A stretch of 64,000 nucleotides of DNA, taken from Vibrio diazotrophicus. Its GTDB lineage: Bacteria; Pseudomonadota; Gammaproteobacteria; Enterobacterales; Vibrionaceae. A program made the position numbers and the translations under genes. The notes under the pieces are model-generated. The model saw only the letters and a program-made list of their open reading frames with translations, had not been told where the DNA came from and made no database searches. Shown one piece after another: positions 26,018 through 33,680 of the stretch. Each line of letters starts with the position of its first letter. Position 1 is the stretch's first letter. The stretch is taken from contig NZ_CP151842.1 in the NCBI RefSeq assembly GCF_038452265.1, positions 620,001 to 684,000 on the forward strand, given 5' to 3'.

Positions 26018-27050
26018 GTTGTTTGATCAGGCTGTTGATGATTTTCGCCCGCTGACTCAAATTGGATGAAGAAAGCTGACTGTCAATGATGCTTTGTGCT
26101 AACAAATCATCAGTAAGTAAAATGGCTTTATTGTTGATGTAGCTGGCAGGCATTAAATGCAAAGCTTTGAGATTCGGTGTTGCGGCTTTGATGTCTTGGG
26201 CATTCATTGCCGCTATTTCAGGCTGCATCAAAAATTCTAGAAACAACTTTGCTTGCTGTTTGTTATGGGAGGAGCTGTTCAACGCTAAACAATCCACCCA
26301 AATATAAGGTTTGCCTTCAGGAAGAACAAAATCCCAATCATCATTGTCGAAATAGCGATTGAGGGAGAACTGATCTCCGCTATAGCTTACCGCCATGTAT
26401 AAATCATTATTATTACTATGGCTGCGAACATAGCTTAGTGAGTATTCATAAGTCAGAATATCCGGTGTGGCAGCTTCAAGCTTTTCATACGCTTTCTTTA
26501 GGTCTTCAACGGATGCAGTCAGTGGTGATAGGTTGAGGCTATAAAGTGCCGGAAGTAACGTTTCTACACTGTCTTCTAATAAACCCACATGACCTTTCAT
26601 TTTCTCGTCAATATCGACCAAATCACGCCACTGAGTCGGTGGTTGAGAGATTTTACTCTTACGATAAACAATACCGACATATCCCCAAAAATAAGGCACG
26701 CTATGTGAGCCACAAGCTTGTTGCCACATTGGGGCGTTATTTTGGTTGGCGTCGAATGAAGAGAGATCTTCAAATTTATCTTGCTGAGAGAAAAGCTGTG
26801 CTGAAACATTATCTAGAATCACCACATCAAATGGGATTTGATCGCTACTCAGCATGAAGAGGCTACGTTCATCGTCATTATCAAAATGATAGAAGTTGAG
26901 CTGAGTGTCGTGACTTTTGTTCCATGCCTCAACGACCCTTGGGGATATTGTATCTTCCCAAAGGTAGATGTTTAGCTCTGAAGCAATGACTTGGCTACTG
27001 AGACCAGTAGCACCGAGCATAAGGGAGATGAGTCGTCCAATCTTCACCAC
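26001..27050 (-). CDS. nspS: NspS: periplasmic norspermidine-binding sensor
   Basis: PotD-like polyamine-binding protein of 349 residues with a signal peptide (SLMLGATGLSSQVIA). The fold is shown by ELNIYLWEDTISPRVVEAWN, VPYFWGYVGIVYRKSKI and the polyamine-site aromatic residues. No ABC transporter genes are next to it. It instead overlaps mbaA by 17 bases, which fits its known role as a ligand sensor that controls MbaA rather than an importer. In V. cholerae, norspermidine-loaded NspS promotes biofilm formation. Confidence 0.92.
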   Translation of the reverse strand: MVKIGRLISLMLGATGLSSQVIASELNIYLWEDTISPRVVEAWNKSHDTQLNFYHFDNDDERSLFMLSSDQIPFDVVILDNVSAQLFSQQDKFEDLSSFDANQNNAPMWQQACGSHSVPYFWGYVGIVYRKSKISQPPTQWRDLVDIDEKMKGHVGLLEDSVETLLPALYSLNLSPLTASVEDLKKAYEKLEAATPDILTYEYSLSYVRSHSNNNDLYMAVSYSGDQFSLNRYFDNDDWDFVLPEGKPYIWVDCLALNSSSHNKQQAKLFLEFLMQPEIAAMNAQDIKAATPNLKALHLMPASYINNKAILLTDDLLAQSIIDSQLSSSNLSQRAKIINSLIKQHEAKP

Positions 27051-27213
27051 AAATAATGCGCCTTATATGACTTTAAGGAATTGTGTTTCCCTGTGTTCAC
27101 TTTTAAAACACTCAACAGAACACTAATTCATCTGAACTAAATTGTATAACTATTTCTGTATCATAAAGTTCTAATATGCAACTTCGGTCAAACTAGGCGC
27201 AATAGTTTGATTT

Positions 27214-27238
27214 AAGTACGGTTAACTTAACCGTACTT
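27214..27238 (-). repeat. Perfect inverted repeat across the pheA stop codon
   Basis: AAGTACGGTTAA and TTAACCGTACTT are separated by one base, and include the pheA stop codon (27222-27224). No T run follows on the minus strand, so it is not a typical intrinsic terminator. It may protect the 3' end or act with Rho. Confidence 0.6.
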
Positions 27239-28397
27239 GAGTTGGCTTCACGTTCTCACTTGGATAACAGCCAAGGACTTTCAGATGCTTGGTTAACTTG
27301 GTTAACTCTGCGAGTGCCTGCTGCATATTTTCCGAATCCAGATGAGCTTCCAAATCCACATAGAACATCTCTTCCCAAGGATTCCCCATGATTGGACGAG
27401 ACTCCAATTTGGTCATGTTGATGCCAAAACGTTGAAGAACAAGCAGCGTTGCAACCAATGACCCCGCTTCCTGTGAAGTAGACATAATCAAGGTTGTTTT
27501 GGCTGGAATCTGTGTCGAGACTTCGACAGGCTTACGAGCCACCACGATAAAGCGAGTGTGGTTTTCTGTTTGGTTAGCGATGTTGCTTTGAATGGTTTGA
27601 AGACCATAAAGTTTACCGCTCGACGCATTGCCAATAGCGGCAACATCATCTCGGTTTAACTCTTGCACTTTTTTCATTGCGTCAGCAGTACTTGCGCATG
27701 TTTTGAGTTGTACACCTTTAAGGCGACTTAGGAATTCGCTGCATTGCTGATGTGGTTGAGGGTGCGAATAGAGCACTTTCAGATCTTCTAAGCGAATGTC
27801 TTTTGTTGCAACCAAGCAGTGCTCAATAGGCTGAGTGATTTCACCAACAATGTATAAGGTGGTGTGTTGAAGCAGATCATAAACTTCGTTGATAGAGCCT
27901 GAGCTGGTGTTTTCAATAGGTAGTACACCGTAGTCAGCATGCCCTGATTCAACCGTCTTAGTGACTTCTTTGAATTGATCGCAGTTGAGTTCAACAAGCT
28001 CAGTATTTTTGCGGCTGAAGTATTCGCGAGTGGCAAGATGCGAGTATGAGCCTTTTGAACCGAGGAAAGCTACTCGTGCCAGCGGTTTTCTGCTTTGAGG
28101 GTTGGCTAAGTTCTGTAAGTAAGCTTGTTGGAGCAGCACCGAGTCTTCGATGATGGTGTGAAAAAGTTTGGTAATGAATTGTGCATCAAGCTGGTATTTA
28201 TCTTTACCTGAATTGATCAGTTTAACCAGTAGCTGTTGTTCGCGAACGGCATCACGAACGGGTTTTGAGGTTTCTACTTTGCTTTTTGCTACTTCAATAC
28301 TGAGTTTACGTCGTTCCGATAGCAGGCTTAATAATTGGTCATCTAGCTCGTTGAGTCTTAAACGAATCTCGTCGAGAGAGTACTGTCTGTCTGTCAT
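27222..28397 (-). CDS. pheA: Bifunctional chorismate mutase / prephenate dehydratase
   Basis: Makes phenylpyruvate for phenylalanine. From the ATG at 28397 it is 391 residues. It has an AroQ chorismate mutase domain (LDEIRLRLNELDDQLLSLLS, residues 7-95), then prephenate dehydratase (VAFLGSKGSYSHLATREYF; IENTSSGSINEVYDLL), and a C-terminal ACT domain (ESRPIMGNPWEEMFYVDLE) for phenylalanine inhibition. A longer upstream reading would run through the attenuator and is rejected. The AAGGATAA ribosome-binding site lies right after the terminator T run. Confidence 0.96.
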   Translation of the reverse strand: MTDRQYSLDEIRLRLNELDDQLLSLLSERRKLSIEVAKSKVETSKPVRDAVREQQLLVKLINSGKDKYQLDAQFITKLFHTIIEDSVLLQQAYLQNLANPQSRKPLARVAFLGSKGSYSHLATREYFSRKNTELVELNCDQFKEVTKTVESGHADYGVLPIENTSSGSINEVYDLLQHTTLYIVGEITQPIEHCLVATKDIRLEDLKVLYSHPQPHQQCSEFLSRLKGVQLKTCASTADAMKKVQELNRDDVAAIGNASSGKLYGLQTIQSNIANQTENHTRFIVVARKPVEVSTQIPAKTTLIMSTSQEAGSLVATLLVLQRFGINMTKLESRPIMGNPWEEMFYVDLEAHLDSENMQQALAELTKLTKHLKVLGCYPSENVKPTQVRLS

Positions 28398-28413
28398 TTG
28401 AAAATTATCCTTA

Positions 28414-28500
28414 TAAAAAAACCTCCCAGTGGGAGGCTTTCTGTTCGTTTTTGACTTTTCTTTCTTAAACGACTTAGCCTCCAAAGCTTATTGGAGAAAA
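28414..28500 (-). promoter_or_regulatory. pheA attenuator (terminator and antiterminator)
   Basis: On the minus strand, segment 1 (CTCCAA, 28496-28491) pairs with part of segment 2 (TTGGAG, 28484-28479). Segment 2 as TTGGAGGCT (28484-28476) can instead pair with segment 3, AGCCTCC (28438-28432). Segment 3 otherwise pairs within the terminator GCCTCCC / GGGAGG, followed by seven T. This mutually exclusive set is the classic amino acid attenuator. Stalling at the Phe codons of pheL would free segment 2 and prevent termination. Confidence 0.9.
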
Positions 28501-28535
28501 AAGAAGTCAAAAAAGAACAGTTGAGTATTTGTCAT
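28488..28535 (-). CDS. pheL: pheL leader peptide
   Basis: A 15-residue reading frame, MTNTQLFFFDFFFLQ, immediately upstream of the attenuator. Six of its residues are phenylalanine, in two runs of three. It is the Phe-sensing leader for pheA. E. coli PheL has the same length and a similar Phe-rich centre. Confidence 0.92.
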   Translation of the reverse strand: MTNTQLFFFDFFFLQ

Positions 28536-28593
28536 TATTTTCGATTAAGTCGTTAAGGTAGTCCCACAATAAGCAAGGCGGCATAGAGCGTCA

Positions 28594-28620
28594 AGCAAAA
28601 AAATAGCGCCCGAAGGCGCT
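28594..28620 (-). terminator. Terminator of raiA
   Basis: AGCGCC / GGCGCT with a CGAA (minus strand TTCG) tetraloop, followed on the minus strand by a run of T. It separates raiA from the pheL-pheA unit. Confidence 0.85.
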
Positions 28621-28637
28621 AATTCTAAACCTGTATA

Positions 28638-28964
28638 TTATTCAGTTTCTTCTTCCAATTCTGGTTTGTCAGATCGTCTTGCTTCTGGTTTATGACGAAG
28701 TTTGTTTAATTGACGTTCTAGTTTCTGTTCAACTTCGTTGACGGCCGCGTACAAATCTTCGTGAACAGCGGAAGCAACGAGTTGTCCTTTTGGTACCGTT
28801 ACTGTTGCTTCGAACTTCATCTGTTTGTTTGGTTCTTCACTAAAGCTACATTGGCAACCTGTAATGTCTACTTGCCATTTCTCTAGTTTTTTTAATTTAC
28901 TCTCAATGTGGTCGCGGATTGCAGAGGTAATGTCGATGTTTTTACCAGTGATATTCATTTTCAT
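28638..28964 (-). CDS. raiA: Ribosome-associated inhibitor RaiA (YfiA)
   Basis: Binds the 30S subunit in cold or stationary phase and blocks translation and 100S dimer formation. The 108 residues contain MNITGKNIDITSAIRDHIES, KLEKWQ and NEVEQKLERQLNKLRHKPEA. The acidic C-terminal tail (DKPELEEETE) is the feature that separates RaiA from the shorter Hpf. The raiA-pheL-pheA order is the same as in E. coli. The start could be Met1 or Met3. Confidence 0.92.
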   Translation of the reverse strand: MKMNITGKNIDITSAIRDHIESKLKKLEKWQVDITGCQCSFSEEPNKQMKFEATVTVPKGQLVASAVHEDLYAAVNEVEQKLERQLNKLRHKPEARRSDKPELEEETE

Positions 28965-29265
28965 AATGCTTTTTCCTCTGTGTCATCCCTCATGGGTTAA
29001 CTCCAGATTACCCATTCCCAAATAAAAAATAGTGACCTAGATCACTATTCTTTGTGGGGTATTTCTGATCGCTTTTAAACGTGATCTTCCGCAAAGTGTT
29101 GTCTTGATGAGGGTAAAAAAAGCTTGTGATTTTGTTGTTTATGACTACATTTAGAGAGGTAGCTTACTGAAAATTCATCCATTTTTAGGGAGCTAATTCG
29201 GCCTTTTAAATACCTCTGATTAATTCCTGAACAACACTGATTTGCGATAGTAATCACTTTGCCAA
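28965..29265. other. Intergenic region upstream of raiA
   Basis: About 300 bases between raiA and the MltF-like gene. The part next to raiA holds a CRP-like site and a promoter (separate entry). The part at 29075-29265 has no convincing gene. It has an open frame of 64 codons on the minus strand with no family features. Confidence 0.5.
29005..29049 (-). promoter_or_regulatory. CRP-like site and -10 of raiA
   Basis: A near-perfect 22-bp palindrome at 29028-29049 contains GTGA-N6-TCAC, the CRP core. On the minus strand a TAATCT -10 lies at 29010-29005, which puts transcription start near 28998 and the palindrome centre about 41 bases upstream, the class II CRP position. Confidence 0.65.
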
Positions 29266-30741
29266 TCATTCTTTTCTACTAGTCTGTGAATCGACTCCTT
29301 CAATAGCGTTCAGAGTAGCGGTTAAACTTTCCTCTTTTGCTTGCTTGAGTTGTTCCAACTGTTTGTAAACTACGTAATAGCGACTGACATTCGCCACATA
29401 AGTAACAGGCTCTGAGCTAATGTTTCTTCGTGTAATCACTTCCACATTCTTAAACCATACATTCGGATTAAACCCGTGCTTTTTGGCTAGTCGGCGCATT
29501 CTATTGATGTTTGCTGGCCCTGCGTTGTATGCCGCCAGTGCAAAATAAACTTGGTCATCTTCGTTTATCTCGGGATCGGAAAAGTATCGGTCTTTTATGA
29601 AACGCATATATTTCACACCAGCGTGGATGTTGTTTTCAACCTTCTCGATGTTTTTAATATTGACGTTCGGATCTCTGGCTGTGCTAGGCATAACCTGCAT
29701 TATGCCTATGGCTCCTTTGTGTGACACTTTTCTCTGGTCAAAACCGGATTCCTGAAATCCTTGCGCTGCCATCATCAGATATTCAAACTCATATTTATTG
29801 GAGTACTCAGTAAATATTTTTGCCAGTTCATCAAGGCGTTTAAGTTTTTCTGGATTGAGAGCCTTGGTTAGCCAGCGGGTATCGTCGATGTATTTGCTGA
29901 AAATTACGTTGCCTAACAAGGTACCTGATTTCGCTGTTCTCAAATAACCGTTTATGATTTTTTTAAGCTCTGGAGAGTTTTTACGCATTGCCCATGCGAT
30001 TTGACCATTTTCTCTTAGCGGCAACTCGGTATGTGCTTTTATGTCTTCCATAACATGTATCCACATTTCCGCTTTGTGGCTATCGAGTACCGTCGCAGGG
30101 ATATGTCCGGAATTAACCATTTCCAATAGTTCGTAGTCTTGCAAAGCTTCTTCAACAAAATGAATTTTTATTGGTTTTAAGCTTTGAAAAATCAGCGAAT
30201 TGTTTATTTTTTCTAAGCTTTCCATATAACTAGAGCTCTCTCTAACCCAAATCTCTTTGCCGGTCAATTGAGTTAAATTGGTGATGTTAGGATAACTTTT
30301 GTTGGTGACAATTAGCTCTTGGATCTCTTTTGTCAGAGGATTACTGAAATCAATCTCTTTTAGACGAGCAGGAGTAATCGTCAGGTTTGCGACTGCTAAG
30401 TCAGCTAAACCGGATTGGACAGAAGGGATAAGATCATCTCTGAGAACAGGGATGATTTGAATGTGTACATAAGGGGCTTGTTTTTTGAGGCTCTTTTCAA
30501 AGTGATATAAGAGTTCTGCACCGATACCTTTCGGACGACCTGCTTCCACGTAATAAAATCCTAAGTCGGCAGACACGACGACACGGATGACACCTTTCTC
30601 TTTAAGAATCGGCCAGTCACCTTGATAAGGCTTATCACTTAATGGTGATAGTTCAATGCTGTTCGCAGGGAGGCTGAGAAGCAAAACAAACAGGCTTAAA
30701 AGACCTCGGTGTAACCAACGCAAAATGCGGCTCCTTTGCAT
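29266..30741 (-). CDS. MltF-like lytic transglycosylase with solute-binding domain
   Basis: A 491-residue exported protein. After a signal peptide (LLSLFVLLLSLPANS) comes a family 3 solute-binding-like domain (about 50-280; VIRVVVSADLGFYYVEAGRP, then DLAVANLTITPARLKEIDFS). A C-terminal SLT domain follows (about 320-450) with Glu in AQGFQESGFDQ, then GAIGIMQVMPST and FALAAYNAGPANINR. This is the MltF layout. E. coli MltF uses the first domain to sense muropeptides and control its activity. It could equally be a Vibrio paralogue rather than the direct MltF counterpart, so no symbol is given. Confidence 0.85.
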   Translation of the reverse strand: MQRSRILRWLHRGLLSLFVLLLSLPANSIELSPLSDKPYQGDWPILKEKGVIRVVVSADLGFYYVEAGRPKGIGAELLYHFEKSLKKQAPYVHIQIIPVLRDDLIPSVQSGLADLAVANLTITPARLKEIDFSNPLTKEIQELIVTNKSYPNITNLTQLTGKEIWVRESSSYMESLEKINNSLIFQSLKPIKIHFVEEALQDYELLEMVNSGHIPATVLDSHKAEMWIHVMEDIKAHTELPLRENGQIAWAMRKNSPELKKIINGYLRTAKSGTLLGNVIFSKYIDDTRWLTKALNPEKLKRLDELAKIFTEYSNKYEFEYLMMAAQGFQESGFDQRKVSHKGAIGIMQVMPSTARDPNVNIKNIEKVENNIHAGVKYMRFIKDRYFSDPEINEDDQVYFALAAYNAGPANINRMRRLAKKHGFNPNVWFKNVEVITRRNISSEPVTYVANVSRYYVVYKQLEQLKQAKEESLTATLNAIEGVDSQTSRKE

Positions 30742-30804
30742 TCATTTCTATCGGCTTGAATAAACATAAGCTTATGAACAAAAGGAGAAATCAGCAAATA
30801 GAAA

Positions 30805-30832
30805 TAAAAAAGCCACTGTAAAAACAGTGGCT
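30805..30832 (-). terminator. Terminator of bamD
   Basis: AGCCACTGT / ACAGTGGCT (30811-30832) with a four-base loop, followed on the minus strand by TTTTTT. Confidence 0.85.
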
Positions 30833-30864
30833 CATAGAAAGGTGTTATTTGAAGATACGACTGA

Positions 30865-31593
30865 TTAGTTTTCAGGGTTAAGTTGAATTTGCTTTTCAGT
30901 ACGGGTAATAGAATCTTCTAACCCTAGTTCTTTATAGGCGGCAAGCTGGATCTTGAGTGATTTTCTCGCCGCTTCGGTATCTGGGTAAGTTTTTTGCAGT
31001 TCCTGACAACGCTTAATCGCAGCTATCCATGCTTCTCTGCGTAAGTAAAAATCTGCAGTCGCTAGGTCGTATTCAGCTAGGCGGTTTTTAAGCGCAAACA
31101 TTCTGCGTTGCGAATCTTCCGCATATGGGCTGTCTGGGTAGCGTTGCAGCAGCTTTTTAAAATCAGCAAAAGCCGCTTTTACTGGCTCTGGATCTCGGTC
31201 ACTACGATCAATATTAAATAAATCGTGCATAAAGTTACGATCTTGAGCCATATGCGTTAAGCCACGCATGTACAGCACCCAGTCCATTTTTTCATGAGTT
31301 GGGTTAAGGCGGCTAAAGCGTTCAATGGTTGCTAAGCCAAGAGCAAGATCGTCATTTTTGTAATAAGCGTAAATCAGGTCAAGTTGAACCTGTTCAGAGT
31401 AAGCACCAAATGGATAACGTGAATCCAAAGCTTCAAGTTTTTCTATGGCAGTTAACCAGTTACCACTTTGTAATGATGATTGAGCTTCAGTGTAGAGCTC
31501 AGAAGGTGGCACGTCAGGGACGATGTTATCTTTGCTTGAACAACCGAATAACAGTGATAGTGCAAGTAAGCCTGATAAAGTTTGGTATTTCAT
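30865..31593 (-). CDS. bamD: Outer membrane assembly lipoprotein BamD
   Basis: Essential lipoprotein of the BAM complex that inserts beta-barrel proteins in the outer membrane. The 242 residues have a lipobox (LLFGC, Cys near 18) and TPR-like helical repeats (SLQSGNWLTAIEKLEALDSRYP; DSPYAEDSQRRM). Its neighbour is rluD on the opposite strand, as in E. coli (yfiO-rluD). Confidence 0.96.
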   Translation of the reverse strand: MKYQTLSGLLALSLLFGCSSKDNIVPDVPPSELYTEAQSSLQSGNWLTAIEKLEALDSRYPFGAYSEQVQLDLIYAYYKNDDLALGLATIERFSRLNPTHEKMDWVLYMRGLTHMAQDRNFMHDLFNIDRSDRDPEPVKAAFADFKKLLQRYPDSPYAEDSQRRMFALKNRLAEYDLATADFYLRREAWIAAIKRCQELQKTYPDTEAARKSLKIQLAAYKELGLEDSITRTEKQIQLNPEN

Positions 31594-31796
31594 GTCAGGA
31601 GTGGGTTCCTTGAAAATAAAGCATCTTAAAGCTGGAGCAACTGTTTTAAGCCAGAAAAATCGTTTCTTGTTTTAGCTCGAACAACAGGGCTCCTCAAATC
31701 GTTTGGTTACTTTCTCTTTCGTAACAGATACAATGGCGGACATTATTTTATCCATACTAGTGAGTATTAGTCTCACGGTTTTTAAAAAAGTTCGAT

Positions 31797-32771
31797 ATGG
31801 CTCAGCAGATTGAATTAACTCAAACAGTAAAAGATAGCCAGCTTGGTCAACGTTTAGATCAAGCTGTGGCTGAATTGTTCACCGATTTTTCTCGTTCACG
31901 TCTGAAAGAGTGGTTACTTGACGGCAAAATAACAGTAGATGGACAAGTTGTCACTAAACCGCGCACGAAAGTGATGGGCGGCGAAGAGATCACTGTGCAA
32001 GCTGAACTCGAAGATGAAGTTCGTTGGGAAGCACAAGATATCCCATTGGATATCGTTTACGAAGATGACGATATTATCGTTATCAACAAACCTCGTGACT
32101 TTGTTGTTCACCCAGGTGCAGGTACACCAGATGGCACAGTGCTAAACGCATTGTTGTTCCACTATCCGCCAATTGCAGAAGTACCAAGAGCAGGTATTGT
32201 GCACCGTCTGGACAAAGACACGACAGGTTTGATGGTGGTAGCGAAGAACGTTCCCGTACAAACACGATTAGTACGTGAACTGCAAAAACGTAATATTACC
32301 CGTGAATACGAAGCTATCGCGATCGGTAAAATGACGGCTGGTGGCATGATCGACAAGCCAATTGGTCGTCATTCAACTAAACGTACTTTGATGGCTGTGT
32401 CGCCAATGGGTAAACCTGCGGTCACCCACTATCGTGTAGCGGAACATTTCCGTGAACATACACGTATTCGCCTGCGTCTTGAAACGGGTCGTACACACCA
32501 GATTCGTGTTCACATGTCGTACCTGCAGCACCCTCTACTAGGTGATACAGCCTACGGTGGTCGTGCACGTATTCCAAAAGGCGCGTCTCAAGAGTTAACG
32601 GATATGATTCGTAACTTTGATCGTCAAGCGCTACACGCTGTCATGTTGAGATTTAAACACCCAGCGACTGGGGAAGAAATGGAATTTCATGCGCCAGTGC
32701 CAGAAGATATGGTTATCATGACTGAAGCATTACGTGCTGATGCGCAGCAGAATCCTATGGAAGAGTATTAA
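31797..32771 (+). CDS. rluD: 23S rRNA pseudouridine synthase RluD
   Basis: Forms pseudouridines at 1911, 1915 and 1917 (E. coli numbering) in helix 69 of 23S rRNA. The 324 residues have an S4-like N-terminal domain (LGQRLDQAVAELFTDFSRSR) and the RluA-family catalytic motif HRLDKDTTGLMVVAK, whose Asp is the catalytic residue. The C-terminal GRTHQIRVHMSYLQHPLLGD is also conserved. It is followed by pgeF after 15 bases and very likely shares its transcript. Confidence 0.97.
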   Translation: MAQQIELTQTVKDSQLGQRLDQAVAELFTDFSRSRLKEWLLDGKITVDGQVVTKPRTKVMGGEEITVQAELEDEVRWEAQDIPLDIVYEDDDIIVINKPRDFVVHPGAGTPDGTVLNALLFHYPPIAEVPRAGIVHRLDKDTTGLMVVAKNVPVQTRLVRELQKRNITREYEAIAIGKMTAGGMIDKPIGRHSTKRTLMAVSPMGKPAVTHYRVAEHFREHTRIRLRLETGRTHQIRVHMSYLQHPLLGDTAYGGRARIPKGASQELTDMIRNFDRQALHAVMLRFKHPATGEEMEFHAPVPEDMVIMTEALRADAQQNPMEEY

Positions 32772-32786
32772 TCAACAGGTTTTAAG

Positions 32787-33518
32787 ATGAATTGGATCAC
32801 TCCTAACTGGAATGCACCTAAACAAGTCAAAGCATTTGCTTCCACACGTATTGGCGGTTGTTCGAAATCGCCTTACGAAGGGCTTAATTTAGGTATGCAT
32901 GTAGGGGATGATCCTATTCTTGTGCAAAGCAATAGAGATCTATTGCAGCAGCAAACCGAAATGCCGACAGCTCCTGTATGGTTAAATCAAACCCACTCAA
33001 CAGTTGTATTGGAAGTTGCTCAGCCAACCAATGATGTCCTTAATGCCGATGGCGTGATTACCTCATCACCGAATGTGGTTTGTTCTGCGATGACCGCGGA
33101 TTGTTTACCGGTTTTGATCACTAATACTCAGGGAACTCAAGTGGCTGCTGTTCATGCCGGATGGCGTGGCCTTGCTGGTGGTATTGTTGAAAACGCACTA
33201 ACGCATTTTTCTAATGATGTGATGTTATGGCTCGGCCCAGCTATTGGGCCGCAAGCGTTTGAAGTGGGCGAAGATGTTCTACAGGCATTTTTAGACTACG
33301 ACTCAAAAGCAGAAGCTGCATTTGTTCCCGGCAAGCAGCAAGGTAAATGGTGGGCGAATATGGCAACGCTTACTCGTTTGCGCATGGCTAAACTCGGCAT
33401 TGATCAGGTTTTTGATAGCGGGTTATGCACTTACCAAGATCCTCAGCGCTTTTATTCCTATCGCCGTGATGGTGTAACTGGAAGGCAAGCAACCTTTATC
33501 TGGATCAATGAAAATTAG
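32787..33518 (+). CDS. pgeF: Peptidoglycan editing factor / multicopper-like PgeF (YfiH)
   Basis: The 243 residues belong to the YfiH/laccase-domain family. Metal or active-site residues are in NQTHSTVVLEV, TADCLPVLITN and AAVHAGWRGLAGGIVE. The family has been described as purine nucleoside phosphorylase/adenosine deaminase-like and, in E. coli, as an enzyme that corrects L-Ser-containing muropeptides. It sits between rluD and clpB, the standard order. Confidence 0.92.
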   Translation: MNWITPNWNAPKQVKAFASTRIGGCSKSPYEGLNLGMHVGDDPILVQSNRDLLQQQTEMPTAPVWLNQTHSTVVLEVAQPTNDVLNADGVITSSPNVVCSAMTADCLPVLITNTQGTQVAAVHAGWRGLAGGIVENALTHFSNDVMLWLGPAIGPQAFEVGEDVLQAFLDYDSKAEAAFVPGKQQGKWWANMATLTRLRMAKLGIDQVFDSGLCTYQDPQRFYSYRRDGVTGRQATFIWINEN

Positions 33519-33545
33519 GATTCTCTAAAAAGTTTCCACTCCCAC

Positions 33546-33574
33546 CTTGAAAAGTGGCGCGTATGTAACCATCT
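33546..33574 (+). promoter_or_regulatory. Sigma-32 (heat-shock) promoter of clpB
   Basis: CTTGAAA (33546-33552), a 14-base spacer and AACCATCT (33567-33574) match the sigma-32 pattern CTTGAA ... CCCCATNT. It lies 107 bases upstream of the clpB start. Confidence 0.75.
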
Positions 33575-33580
33575 TTCTGT

Positions 33581-33640
33581 ATACCCAAGTAAGCTGAATA
33601 TGCTTGCTCTGCGCTAAGTATATTGAGCTCACTTGGGTAT
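33581..33640 (+). repeat. Imperfect 60-bp inverted repeat in the clpB leader
   Basis: ATACCCAAGT at the left end and ACTTGGGTAT at the right end are exact complements. Inner AGCT/AGCT and AATAT/ATATT segments also pair, so the whole block folds into one long stem-loop. It lies between the heat-shock promoter and the clpB start. It could be a small mobile repeat or a thermosensor-like leader. Confidence 0.75.
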
Positions 33641-33680
33641 AAGTTATTAGTTCATCTCAGTTGAGGTTAGGAAGGTTGTT

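Noticed and set aside
26546..26857. 103-codon frame opposite nspS
   Set aside because: It is a shadow of nspS with no family features.
28398..28484. 29-codon N-terminal extension of PheA
   Set aside because: It is the attenuator read in frame. The true start has its own ribosome-binding site and family N-terminus.
29075..29269. 64-codon open frame on the minus strand whose start overlaps the stop of the MltF-like gene (ATGA)
   Set aside because: No recognisable family, signal or clear ribosome-binding site, and atypical composition. The overlap alone is weak evidence.
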